Source: Eubacterium sp. (GTDB lineage Bacteria; Bacillota; Clostridia; Lachnospirales; Lachnospiraceae). From it: 14,980 nt of DNA. Within the stretch, counting starts at the first letter, position 1. Each line of letters starts with the position of its first letter. The position numbers and the translations under genes are program-made. Of this stretch, positions 5,466 to 12,768 are shown piece after piece. Where the stretch lies: assembly GCA_022776205.1 (NCBI GenBank), contig JALFIK010000023.1, positions 1 through 14,980 of the forward strand, read 5' to 3'. Below the pieces are notes generated by a model that worked only from the letters and a program-made list of their open reading frames with translations, was not told the origin of the DNA and searched no databases.

Positions 5466-6986
5466 ATGATTGACAAAAAAATCTTTTCGGAAAGACTGAA
5501 AACAGCCATGAAAAATCAGAACATGAAGCAGGTCGATCTGATTCGTGCGGCGCAGGAAGAAGGAATCAAACTAGGCAAGAGCCATATCAGCCAGTATGCA
5601 GGTGGAAAAACCATTCCCCGTCCGGAAGTCCTTCTCTTCCTTGCCCGCATTCTTCATGTTAAAGAAGAATGGCTGATTGGCTCGGAAGAAAACGGGAATT
5701 TACCGGATAAAAGTCTGAATTCGGAAGAAAACCATGATTTTTCATATGGAAATCATTCGAAGGAAAAAACAATGCGTAAGTTTAACAAATCGTCGAAACT
5801 GGATAATGTGTTATATGATGTGCGTGGACCGGTTGTGGAAGAAGCTGCTCGAATGGAGGCGGAGGGTACGCAGGTTTTAAAATTGAACATCGGAAACCCT
5901 GCTCCTTTCGGATTCCGGACCCCTGATGAAGTCATTTATGATATGCGCCAGCAACTTACAGAATGTGAAGGATATTCTAATGCTATGGGATTATTTTCTG
6001 CCAGAAAAGCAATCATGCAGTATGCCCAGTTAAAAAAAATTCCCAATGTAACAATCAATGATATCTATACTGGAAACGGTGTCAGTGAACTGATTAATTT
6101 ATGCATGTCTGCTCTACTTGACGACGGAGATGAAATACTGATTCCATCTCCCGACTACCCTCTCTGGACGGCATGTGCCACTCTTGCCGGTGGAAAGGCC
6201 GTACACTATATCTGCGACGAAGAATCGGAATGGTATCCGGATATTGAGGATATGAGAAAAAAAATAAACGACCGTACGAAGGCAATCGTTATTATTAATC
6301 CGAATAACCCAACAGGAGCCCTTTATCCAAAAGAAGTACTGGAACAGATTGTAGAACTGGCAAGGGAACATCAGCTGATCATTTTCTCCGATGAAATTTA
6401 TGACCGGCTTGTTATGGATGGAGAAGAACATATTTCCATCGCCTCCCTCGCACCGGATTTATTTTGTGTTACGTTAAGCGGACTGTCCAAATCGCACATG
6501 ATTGCCGGATTCCGTGTGGGCTGGATGATTTTAAGCGGGAACAAGGCCATTGCAAAAGACTATATTGAAGGAATTAACATGCTTTCCAATATGCGTCTTT
6601 GTTCCAATGTTCCGGGACAGTCCATTGTTCAGACGGCCCTGGGCGGGCATCAAAGTGTGGAAGAATACATTGTTCCTGGTGGAAGAATCTATGAACAGCG
6701 GGATTATATTTATAAAGCACTTACGGATATTCCCGGAATCACTGCGGTAAAACCGAAAGCGGCTTTTTATATCTTCCCCAAAATAGATACAAAAAAATTT
6801 AATATTACAGATGATGAGCAATTTGTCCTTGATCTCCTGCGCGAGAAAAAAGTTCTTTTAATCCATGGGGGCGGATTCAATTGGAAGCAACCGGATCATT
6901 TCCGTATCGTTTACCTGCCGAGATTAGAAGTTCTTGAGAAAGCGGCCGGTCAGATTGCGGATTTTCTAAGTCATTACCATCAATAA
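5466..6986 (+). CDS. XRE helix-turn-helix domain fused to AlaA-type alanine aminotransferase
   Basis: The 506 residues combine two modules. Residues about 6-72 form an XRE/Cro-type helix-turn-helix (MKQVDLIRAAQ...SHISQYAGGKTIPRPEVLLFLA). After a polar linker (73-102) a fold-type I PLP aminotransferase begins, very close to E. coli AlaA (KLDNVLYDVRGPVVEEA..., NIGNPAPFGF). AlaA makes alanine from pyruvate and glutamate. Catalytic features: NPNNPTG (278-284), SDEIY (308-312), Schiff-base Lys342 in SGLSKS, GFRVGW (Arg350) and carboxylate-binding Arg480 in HFRIVYLPR. AlaA proper would start near Met103, and that ATG (5772) has its own GAAGGA 7 bases upstream, so a free enzyme may also be made. The start at 5466 is supported by AAAGGA about 8 bases upstream. 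The domain order differs from MocR/GntR-type regulators, which use a winged helix. An autoregulatory metabolic switch is possible but unproven. Confidence 0.9.
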   Translation: MIDKKIFSERLKTAMKNQNMKQVDLIRAAQEEGIKLGKSHISQYAGGKTIPRPEVLLFLARILHVKEEWLIGSEENGNLPDKSLNSEENHDFSYGNHSKEKTMRKFNKSSKLDNVLYDVRGPVVEEAARMEAEGTQVLKLNIGNPAPFGFRTPDEVIYDMRQQLTECEGYSNAMGLFSARKAIMQYAQLKKIPNVTINDIYTGNGVSELINLCMSALLDDGDEILIPSPDYPLWTACATLAGGKAVHYICDEESEWYPDIEDMRKKINDRTKAIVIINPNNPTGALYPKEVLEQIVELAREHQLIIFSDEIYDRLVMDGEEHISIASLAPDLFCVTLSGLSKSHMIAGFRVGWMILSGNKAIAKDYIEGINMLSNMRLCSNVPGQSIVQTALGGHQSVEEYIVPGGRIYEQRDYIYKALTDIPGITAVKPKAAFYIFPKIDTKKFNITDDEQFVLDLLREKKVLLIHGGGFNWKQPDHFRIVYLPRLEVLEKAAGQIADFLSHYHQ

Positions 6987-7025
6987 GCCTGTTATTTTAT
7001 TATGAATATATGGGAAAACGTGCAG

Positions 7026-7073
7026 AAATCCTGTTATATCTTCTTTTTGTAAGGAATATAACAGGATTTTTTT
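7026..7073 (+). terminator. Intrinsic terminator after the aminotransferase gene
   Basis: A perfect 14-bp stem (7026-7039 with 7056-7069) is followed by an uninterrupted T run to 7073. It lies about 40 bases after the stop of the XRE-aminotransferase gene and separates it from the recombinase operon. Confidence 0.9.
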
Positions 7074-7212
7074 GGTTTGTGAGAGGATTTGTAATTAATA
7101 GTAATAAATTAATTAATATTAATTTAAAAATATTTATCTTGATGTTTTTTTGGACATGCTGTATGCTTTTAATAGGGATTTTGAAGAGGAAAAACTCTAT
7201 TTGGGCCACACT

Positions 7213-7291
7213 GCCCTATTCAAAACTTAACAGTATTGATTATATTACAAAAATAACGTATAATAGGGCTGTAATCTTTATCAAAACTTAA
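7213..7291 (+). promoter_or_regulatory. Recombinase operon promoter framed by short repeats
   Basis: The stretch from 7074 to about 7200 is AT-rich and shows no gene. Then a -35 TTGATT (7236-7241) and perfect -10 TATAAT (7259-7264), 17 bases apart, form a good promoter for the recombinase gene. An 8-bp perfect inverted repeat, GCCCTATT (7213-7220) and AATAGGGC (7262-7269), brackets it, and the 11-mer TCAAAACTTAA occurs in direct orientation at 7220-7230 and 7281-7291. These could be binding or crossover sites for the recombinase encoded just downstream, or an operator. Confidence 0.55.
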
Positions 7292-7311
7292 TGTCATAAA
7301 TGGAGGAAATT

Positions 7312-7890
7312 ATGGTTTACGGATATTGCCGGGTGTCTACGAAAGGACAGGCGAAGGACGGAAACAGTATAGAGGCCCAGGAGGCAGCAGTTCGGCAGGC
7401 AGGTGCCGAAAAAATTTATGCAGATGCATTTACGGGCACAAAGAAACACCGGCCGCAGTTAGATAAGCTGCTAGAAGTGATCAAAGAGGGGGATCGTGTC
7501 ATTGTTACAAAATTAGACAGGATTGCCAGAAGTGCCACCCAGGGAATTGCACTTATTGATTCCATGCTTAATAAGGGTGTCACCGTACATATATTGAACA
7601 TGGGAATTATGGATAATACACCGACCGGCAGGCTGATTCGTACGATCATGCTTGCCTTTGCTGAATTTGAAAGAGATATGATCGTGGAGCGTACCCAGGA
7701 AGGAAAGGCAATTGCGAGACAGAAGGAAGATTTTCGGGAAGGAAGGCCCAGAATAAGTAAAATAAAGATCGATCATGCACTCTCCCTTCTTGAAGAGGGA
7801 TACAGTTATAAACAGGTTGAACGTATGACGGGCATCAGCACATCCACTCTCGCACGAAGGAAAAGGGAGCGAACTCTGGAGCAACAATAA
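7312..7890 (+). CDS. Serine recombinase of the resolvase/invertase family
   Basis: Site-specific recombinase that cuts and rejoins DNA through a covalent phosphoserine. The 192 residues match the size of small Tn3-type resolvases and Hin/Gin invertases. The N-terminal catalytic domain carries YCRVSTKGQ with nucleophile Ser9, then TKLDRIARSATQG, followed by the long helix with TPTGRLIRTIMLAFAEFERDMIVERTQEG. The C-terminus is a helix-turn-helix (LLEEGYSYKQVERMTGISTSTLARRKRE). An ATG at 7300 is in frame, but GGAGG (7302-7306) sits 5 bases before the ATG at 7312, making that the better start. It is first in an operon with the coiled-coil and MATE genes. No inverted repeats of a transposon are visible around it, so it may resolve or invert a local site, or be a remnant of a mobile element. 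Its target is unknown. Confidence 0.92.
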   Translation: MVYGYCRVSTKGQAKDGNSIEAQEAAVRQAGAEKIYADAFTGTKKHRPQLDKLLEVIKEGDRVIVTKLDRIARSATQGIALIDSMLNKGVTVHILNMGIMDNTPTGRLIRTIMLAFAEFERDMIVERTQEGKAIARQKEDFREGRPRISKIKIDHALSLLEEGYSYKQVERMTGISTSTLARRKRERTLEQQ

Positions 7891-7905
7891 TATGGAGGAA
7901 CTATT

Positions 7906-8853
7906 ATGGCAAATTTTGCAGTAGCTGCCGATGAAAACGTGATTGCAAGGGGCAATCGGATTATTGAAAAACTACAGGAACCTGGAGAAAAAAAGGGTGC
8001 AACTTTGAATCGGATATTTGATCTTGTGGAAGCGGGATTTCAGGAAGAAAAATTACGGCAGGGAGGTGTGGATACGAAAGCTCTCGAAGCCTCCCTTACG
8101 AATATCCGAAACTTATTTGAGACGGCACTTTCGGGCCGGGAAGAAATTCAGGCAGAGTATGACAGAAAACTAAGTGCATATAAAAAAAGCACAGAAGAAA
8201 AAGAAGAAGAATACAGACAGAAACTGTCTGTCCAGTCTCAAAAAAATCAGGAATTGATTGAGGAATATAATACATTAAAAAAACTTTATGACACCATACA
8301 GGATGCGAAAAAATCTTCGGACGATCAGCTCTCTACGTTTTCCGCTCTGATAAAGGAAAAAGAAAAGGCGAATGTTCTGCTTTTGGAAAAATTACACGAA
8401 CTGGAAGGCAAAGTAAAAGATGCAGAACAACTACGGGAAGAAAATGCCGACCTAAGCAGACAAATCAATGCACTTCTTCTTAATCAAAAGGAAAAAGAAA
8501 AAGAGCTGATGTCTTTTCAAAAAAAGATGGACGAAATGGAAAATGAAATAGAGAAAGCAAAAGCAGATCTTATGGCTGCCCGTTCAGACCGGGCTAATAT
8601 GGAAAAGGAACTATCTTCGTGTAAAGAAAACTTGACTGCACTGAAACAGGAGCTTGCGATTTGTGAGAAAGAGGCAGCACTGAAACAAGAGCAGGCTGTC
8701 ATTTCAAAGGAACGGGAAATGTATCATAAGACAGAGGAGTTACAGAAGAAATTGGATGAAACGAAAGAAGAAAATTATAAACTCAGACTGACTATTGCCC
8801 GATTTGACAATCCGGATAAAAGGAATGAAGACAGAAACCATGAAACAAATTGA
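7906..8853 (+). CDS. Long coiled-coil protein of unknown function
   Basis: I do not recognise this 315-residue protein. It starts 15 bases after the recombinase stop, behind a GGAGGA site, so the two genes are co-transcribed and probably work together. Residues 1-50 (FAVAADENVIARGNRIIEKLQ...GATLNRIFDLVEAGF) could be a small DNA-binding fold such as a ribbon-helix-helix; this is a guess from pattern. From about residue 60 to 305 it is one highly charged Glu/Lys-rich coiled coil with heptad-like Leu, Ile and Met spacing. There is no signal peptide or membrane segment, so it should be cytoplasmic. A DNA-binding head with a long coiled-coil tail resembles KfrA-type plasmid proteins in overall plan, without evident sequence similarity. 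Its 3' end overlaps the MATE gene in another frame. Confidence 0.85.
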   Translation: MANFAVAADENVIARGNRIIEKLQEPGEKKGATLNRIFDLVEAGFQEEKLRQGGVDTKALEASLTNIRNLFETALSGREEIQAEYDRKLSAYKKSTEEKEEEYRQKLSVQSQKNQELIEEYNTLKKLYDTIQDAKKSSDDQLSTFSALIKEKEKANVLLLEKLHELEGKVKDAEQLREENADLSRQINALLLNQKEKEKELMSFQKKMDEMENEIEKAKADLMAARSDRANMEKELSSCKENLTALKQELAICEKEAALKQEQAVISKEREMYHKTEELQKKLDETKEENYKLRLTIARFDNPDKRNEDRNHETN

Positions 8854-10219
8854 TTTTGAAGAAGGGAAAATAACAGAAAATATACTCAGGGCATCCATTC
8901 CCATGCTAGTCGCAGAGATTTTCAGTTTACTTTATAATATTGTCGACCGAATCTATATTGCAAGAATTCCAGGGATCGGAACAACCGCTCTCGGTGCAGT
9001 TGGTCTGTGTTTTCCGATCATTGTAATTATCACTGCTTTTAGCAATCTTTTCGGAGGAGGCGGTGCCCCTCTTTTTTCTATAGCCAGAGGACGGGGAGAA
9101 AAAAAAGAGGCATCCTTCATTATGAACACTTCATTTTTTATGATAAGTGTCTGTGCTGTCATACTTATGGCGATTGGATTTCTTTTTGCCCGGCCGGTTC
9201 TTTTGCTTTTTGGCGCTTCACAGAATGCTCTGCGTTATGCACACCCATATATTTTGATTTATTTAGTCGGAACCCTTCCCTCCATGCTGGTAACCGGTAT
9301 GAATCCATTTATCAATGCGCAGGGATATTCGACCACGGGTATGATTTCCATTGTCATCGGGGCAGTATTTAACATTTTTCTTGATCCGCTGTTTATTTTT
9401 GGGTTTAAAATGGAAATCGAAGGGGCAGCAATCGCAACAATCCTCTCCCAGATGTTTGCCGCTGCCTTTGTTCTTCATTTTTTATATCAGAAAGCGGAAT
9501 ATAAAATCCATTTTCTCAAAAAAAATGAAATAAAAAAATGCGGGGAAAATGCCAGAAATATTGTCAGTCTGGGAAGTGCCGGTTTTATCATGCAGTTTAC
9601 AAACAGCCTCGTAACGATTTGTTGTAACAATGTTTTGTCTTTAACCGGAGGAGATTTATATATTTCTGTTATGACAATTCTTACGAGCATCCGTCAGATG
9701 GTTGAGACACCAATTCATGCGATTACGGAAGGTTCTTCTCCTGTAATCAGTTATAATTATGGTGCCGGAAAACCGGAACAGGTAAAAAAAGCCGGAATGG
9801 CAATGATGGGGCTTGCATTTCTTTATACCGTTATTATCTGGGGAATTATTTTATTTTTCCCACATTTTCTAATCAGAATTTTCAGTTCGGATCAGACAAT
9901 TTATAAAGATGCGGTTCCCGCCATGAAATTGTATTTCTCTGCGTTTATTTTTATGCTTCTTCAATATGTGGGACAGACAATGTTTAAATCCCTGAACAAG
10001 AAAAAACATGCAATTTTCTTCTCTCTTCTGCGAAAAGTGATTATTGTTGTCCCTCTTACCTATCTTCTGCCCTCTGTTTTTCATATGGGAACAAATGGAG
10101 TGTTCCTTGCGGAACCGGTATCAAATGTAGTTGGAGGAAGTATCTGTTTTATTGTAATGCTGTTAACTGTTTTGCCGGAATTAAATAACATGAAAAAAGA
10201 CAAGGCAGCCTGTAAATAA
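8840..10219 (+). CDS. MATE-family multidrug efflux transporter
   Basis: Cation-coupled antiporter of the inner membrane that exports drugs or metabolites. About 12 hydrophobic helices fill the 459 residues, with typical MATE sequences near the start (ILRASIPMLVAEIFSLLYNIVDRIYIARIPG) and the family's two-fold repeat (second half from about 230, with EGSSPVISYNYGAGKPEQVKKA, the MATE signature around GxNxGA). It most resembles the MepA-like branch. The frame opens at 8795, and in-frame ATGs occur at 8795, 8825 and 8840. I prefer 8840 because MKQIDFEEGKI aligns with normal family starts, although AGGA is 15 bases upstream and the choice is unsure. Any of these starts overlaps the coiled-coil gene, so translation is likely coupled. 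The substrate cannot be told from sequence. Confidence 0.92.
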   Translation: MKQIDFEEGKITENILRASIPMLVAEIFSLLYNIVDRIYIARIPGIGTTALGAVGLCFPIIVIITAFSNLFGGGGAPLFSIARGRGEKKEASFIMNTSFFMISVCAVILMAIGFLFARPVLLLFGASQNALRYAHPYILIYLVGTLPSMLVTGMNPFINAQGYSTTGMISIVIGAVFNIFLDPLFIFGFKMEIEGAAIATILSQMFAAAFVLHFLYQKAEYKIHFLKKNEIKKCGENARNIVSLGSAGFIMQFTNSLVTICCNNVLSLTGGDLYISVMTILTSIRQMVETPIHAITEGSSPVISYNYGAGKPEQVKKAGMAMMGLAFLYTVIIWGIILFFPHFLIRIFSSDQTIYKDAVPAMKLYFSAFIFMLLQYVGQTMFKSLNKKKHAIFFSLLRKVIIVVPLTYLLPSVFHMGTNGVFLAEPVSNVVGGSICFIVMLLTVLPELNNMKKDKAACK

Positions 10220-10235
10220 AAAAGGCTGCCTTGTC
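10193..10235 (-). terminator. Terminator of the rubredoxin gene, shared with the MATE gene
   Basis: A perfect 12-bp GC-rich stem (10199-10210 with 10224-10235) lies over the last codons of the MATE gene. Read on the minus strand it is followed by six T residues (10198-10193), a classic intrinsic terminator about 20 bases past the rubredoxin stop. On the plus strand it has no T tail but may still stop or protect the MATE mRNA. Confidence 0.85.
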
Positions 10236-10255
10236 CCAAATTAATAGAAGAGGGA

Positions 10256-10414
10256 TTACTCCTCTACAAATTCATCTTTGCCGACACCACAGAGCGGGCA
10301 AACCCAGTCTGCAGGTAAATCTTCAAATTTTGTACCAGGAGCGATTCCGTTATCCGGATCTCCGTCTGCCTCACTGTAGATGTAGCCACACATTTCGCAT
10401 TTATAATTTTTCAT
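10256..10414 (-). CDS. Rubredoxin
   Basis: Small cytoplasmic iron protein carrying single electrons, commonly to rubrerythrin or other oxygen- and peroxide-detoxifying enzymes in anaerobes. The 52 residues read MKNYKCEMCGYIYSEADGDP and onward. They contain both iron-binding loops, CEMCG (Cys6, Cys9) and CPLCG (Cys39, Cys42), the aromatic core (Tyr4, Tyr11, Tyr13, Phe30, Trp37) and the PDNGIAPGTKFEDLPADWVCP segment typical of clostridial rubredoxins. The ATG at 10414 has AAAGGAG 7 bases upstream. It is transcribed divergently from the M20 amidohydrolase gene, with a terminator just downstream, so it is a single-gene unit. Length and all four ligands match the family. Confidence 0.97.
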   Translation of the reverse strand: MKNYKCEMCGYIYSEADGDPDNGIAPGTKFEDLPADWVCPLCGVGKDEFVEE

Positions 10415-10425
10415 GTGTTTTCTCC

Positions 10426-10491
10426 TTTACTAAATTTTTATTTGGTCTTATAATATATCAAAACAAAAGCAGATTCCGTAACCATAGTTAC
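10426..10491 (+). promoter_or_regulatory. Promoter and palindrome between rubredoxin and amidohydrolase genes
   Basis: On the plus strand TTTACT (10426-10431) and a perfect TATAAT (10449-10454), 17 bases apart, can drive the amidohydrolase gene. A 5-4-5 palindrome GTAAC-CATA-GTTAC (10478-10491) lies in its presumed leader and upstream of the divergent rubredoxin gene, so a regulator bound there could affect both. I could not identify a convincing minus-strand promoter for rubredoxin. Confidence 0.45.
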
Positions 10492-10522
10492 AAATCTGAA
10501 AAAATATATACAGGAGGTTATT

Positions 10523-11692
10523 ATGGATTTTTTTAAACGTGCTAATGAGTTAAATGATGATACGGTGGAGAACCGAAGATATTTTCACACGAATGCGGAA
10601 GTTGGGTTAAATATGCCAAAGGCAAAAAAATATGTCATGGATAAATTAAAGGAATATGGCATCGATTCACAGGAATGTGGTCATGGTGTAACCGCTACCA
10701 TCGGAAATGGAGGAAAAGTACTGCTTTTAAGAGCAGATATGGATGCACTGCCAATGCCTGAAGAAAGCGGGCTTCCCTTTGCGTGCCCGACAAAAACCGA
10801 AGCTCATACCTGTGGGCATGATTTTCATGCTGCCATGCTGCTTACTGCCGCAAGGATGCTCAAAGAAGTAGAGGGAGAGCTGAAAGGAACGGTAAAGCTG
10901 ATGTTTCAGCCGGCAGAGGAAACCTTTGAAGGTGGGAAAGACATGGTTTCAGCCGGAATCCTGGAAAACCCAAAGGTAGATGCCTCTCTCTCCTTTCATG
11001 TTGGTCCCGGCGGTACTCCGGGAGGATATTTCTATAATAATACGGGAACAATGATGGCCTCCTGTGATGGATTCCGGATTACCGTGAAGGGAAAAGGGGC
11101 CCACGGCGCTTATCCTCACCTTTCTGTTGACCCGATCAACGTTGCCGTCCATATTCATACGGCATTACAGGAACTGATTGCAAGAGAATCTAATCCGGCA
11201 GATTTCTCCACACTTACCATCGGACATTTTGAAGCAGGTACGGCATTTAATATTATTCCGGATACCGCAGTAATGGAGGGAAGTATTCGGACGACTTCCA
11301 AAGAAGGAAGGAAACTTCTTGTTTCCAGAATGAAGGAAGTAGCGGAAATGACGGCAAAAACCTTCCATGCAGAAGCAACGGTTGAAATGCTTTCCGAAGT
11401 ACCCCCTCTTATTTGTGACAAGGAGTTTATCAATGAAATATTAAAATATATGGATGAGCTATCCTGCCCGGACAAATTTGCCATTCCGGGAATTGAATCG
11501 AGCGGATCGGATGATTATGCAGAGATTACGGATCGTGTTCCTTCAGCGTATATGTTTCTTGCTGCCGGTTTTCCTGATAAGGAACCCGGACAAAGCCATA
11601 ATCCTACGGTAGTATTTAATGAGGGAGTTCTCCCATTTGGTGCCAGTGCTCTTGCTCATTGTGCATATCGCTGGCTCAGTGATCACCGGTAA
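10523..11692 (+). CDS. M20 family metallo-amidohydrolase (N-acyl amino acid hydrolase type)
   Basis: Di-metal amidohydrolase of the M20D branch (hippurate hydrolase, N-acyl-L-amino acid amidohydrolase, N-acetyldiaminopimelate deacetylase), which splits the acyl group from an N-acyl amino acid. The 389 residues have the expected length. Visible features: RADMDALPM (70-78), metal ligands in HTCGHD (Cys97, His99), QPAEE (129-133, with the catalytic Glu pair), the SFHV His159, the dimerisation-domain segment GAHGAYPH (192-199), GSDDYAE (328-334) and the C-terminal ligand His359 in SHNP. The ribosome binding site AGGAGG (10512-10517) is 5 bases upstream. No signal peptide, so cytoplasmic. The substrate cannot be fixed from sequence, and its neighbours do not point to a biosynthetic pathway. 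Confidence 0.93.
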   Translation: MDFFKRANELNDDTVENRRYFHTNAEVGLNMPKAKKYVMDKLKEYGIDSQECGHGVTATIGNGGKVLLLRADMDALPMPEESGLPFACPTKTEAHTCGHDFHAAMLLTAARMLKEVEGELKGTVKLMFQPAEETFEGGKDMVSAGILENPKVDASLSFHVGPGGTPGGYFYNNTGTMMASCDGFRITVKGKGAHGAYPHLSVDPINVAVHIHTALQELIARESNPADFSTLTIGHFEAGTAFNIIPDTAVMEGSIRTTSKEGRKLLVSRMKEVAEMTAKTFHAEATVEMLSEVPPLICDKEFINEILKYMDELSCPDKFAIPGIESSGSDDYAEITDRVPSAYMFLAAGFPDKEPGQSHNPTVVFNEGVLPFGASALAHCAYRWLSDHR

Positions 11693-11771
11693 GAAAAATA
11701 TATCTGCAGTAAGTTTTAAATATAAAAAAAGTAAATTTTTTGAAAAATATGGAATAATCTTCTTTTCCCGC

Positions 11772-11800
11772 TTTACAAAAGAAAAAACAGCATATACAAT
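11772..11800 (+). promoter_or_regulatory. Promoter of the HAD phosphatase gene
   Basis: TTTACA (11772-11777) and TACAAT (11795-11800) are 17 bases apart, 38 bases before the start codon. No clear terminator separates this gene from the amidohydrolase upstream, so it may be read both from here and by read-through. Confidence 0.5.
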
Positions 11801-11838
11801 AGCATCGTGAAGAGAAAAGAAAAGGAGAATAGAACAAA

Positions 11839-12615
11839 ATGGAAAGTTTAAGAGAAAAAAAAGGATTTATATGTGACATGGATGGTGTCATTTACCATGG
11901 CAATCATCTTCTTCCCGGAGTAAAGGAATTTGTGGAATGGCTGCAAAGAGAGGATAAAAGATTTTTATTCCTGACTAATGCGAGCAGTCGTTCTCCAAAG
12001 GAACTTCAGAATAAATTATACCGCATGGGCCTTGAAATCAGTGAGGAACATTTCTATACAAGTGCCCTGGCCACAGCGAAATTTTTACAAAACCAGGCAC
12101 CGGGCTGCAGTGCCTATGTCATTGGTGATCATGGTTTGTATAATGCCTTATATGATGCCGGAATTACGATTAATGATGTGGACCCGGATTATGTTGTTGT
12201 AGGCGAAACGGTAACCTATGGTTATGAGCACATTACAAAGGCAATGAATCTGGTAAATAACGGAGCAAGACTCATTGCAACAAACACAGATATTACCGGA
12301 CCTGTCGAAGGTGGAATTGCACCTGCCTGTCGTGCTTTTGTCGCACCGATTGAGGCGACGACGGGGAAAAAAGCCTATTATGTCGGAAAGCCGAACCCGC
12401 TGATGATGAGGACCGGTCTTCAGATTCTTGGTGTACACTCTTCGGAAGCTGTTATGATTGGTGACCGAATGGATACGGATGTTATTGCCGGAATCGAGAC
12501 GGGGCTTGATACGGTACTTGTATTATCCGGGGTGTCTTCCCGTGAGACAGTCAAACAATTTCCTTATCGTCCGCGCCTTATCTTAAATGGGGTGGGAGAT
12601 ATTCCCTGTGAATAA
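11839..12615 (+). CDS. HAD-IIA family phosphatase (NagD-like)
   Basis: Cytoplasmic Mg-dependent phosphatase of the haloacid dehalogenase superfamily, subclass IIA, whose members act on small sugar phosphates and nucleotides. The 258 residues hold all motifs: I, CDMDGVIY (nucleophile Asp13, acid/base Asp15); II, LTNASS (Thr46-Asn47); III, Lys184 in VGKPNP; IV, IGDRMDTD (Asp209, Asp214). The C2-type cap sits between motifs II and III, with THE family segment TNTDITGPVEGGIAP. AAGGAG (11822-11827) precedes the start by 11 bases. Close homologs are often annotated as 4-nitrophenylphosphatase or NagD-like; without nag genes nearby, a role in GlcNAc use is not supported. A housekeeping or damage-clearing phosphatase is my best guess. 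Confidence 0.93.
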   Translation: MESLREKKGFICDMDGVIYHGNHLLPGVKEFVEWLQREDKRFLFLTNASSRSPKELQNKLYRMGLEISEEHFYTSALATAKFLQNQAPGCSAYVIGDHGLYNALYDAGITINDVDPDYVVVGETVTYGYEHITKAMNLVNNGARLIATNTDITGPVEGGIAPACRAFVAPIEATTGKKAYYVGKPNPLMMRTGLQILGVHSSEAVMIGDRMDTDVIAGIETGLDTVLVLSGVSSRETVKQFPYRPRLILNGVGDIPCE

Positions 12616-12645
12616 CGGTTTTTAAATCAGGTATTACCGAAACTT

Positions 12646-12691
12646 AAAAATCTGTATCGAATGAAGTAATTCATCCCGATACAGATTTTTT
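12646..12691. terminator. Bidirectional terminator between HAD phosphatase and trkH
   Basis: A perfect 14-bp stem, 12646-12659 with 12677-12690, has a smaller hairpin (12661-12665 with 12670-12674) in its loop and ends in a run of T. Because both arms carry A or T runs it can also work for transcripts arriving from trkH. Confidence 0.85.
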
Positions 12692-12768
12692 ATTTGATAG
12701 GAAATTACGTCATTTCCTATCAAATAAAAACCCTCCGGGGGATGCACACTCGCGCTCGGCGCGAGTGT
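12687..12768. repeat. Two-hairpin palindromic element at the trkH 3' end
   Basis: A perfect 19-bp inverted repeat (12687-12705 with 12712-12730, 6-base loop) is followed by a GC-rich perfect 10-bp hairpin ACACTCGCGC/GCGCGAGTGT (12746-12755 with 12759-12768, 3-base loop). Between them lies a C/G-rich stretch (12731-12741). Neither hairpin has a T tail, so they are not ordinary terminators, and the GC-rich island stands out from its AT-rich surroundings. The layout resembles REP-type repetitive extragenic palindromes. It encodes the last 20 or so residues of TrkH and its stop codon. Whether it recurs in the genome cannot be seen here. Confidence 0.6.

Noticed and set aside
7010..7291. A 93-residue plus-strand open frame rich in hydrophobic residues before the recombinase gene
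   Set aside because: It runs through the terminator at 7026-7073 and the recombinase promoter, has no ribosome binding site, and its hydrophobicity follows from AT-rich sequence.
10231..10536. A 101-residue plus-strand open frame after the MATE gene
   Set aside because: It lies opposite the rubredoxin gene, whose four Cys ligands and ribosome binding site are clear, and it has no start signals of its own.
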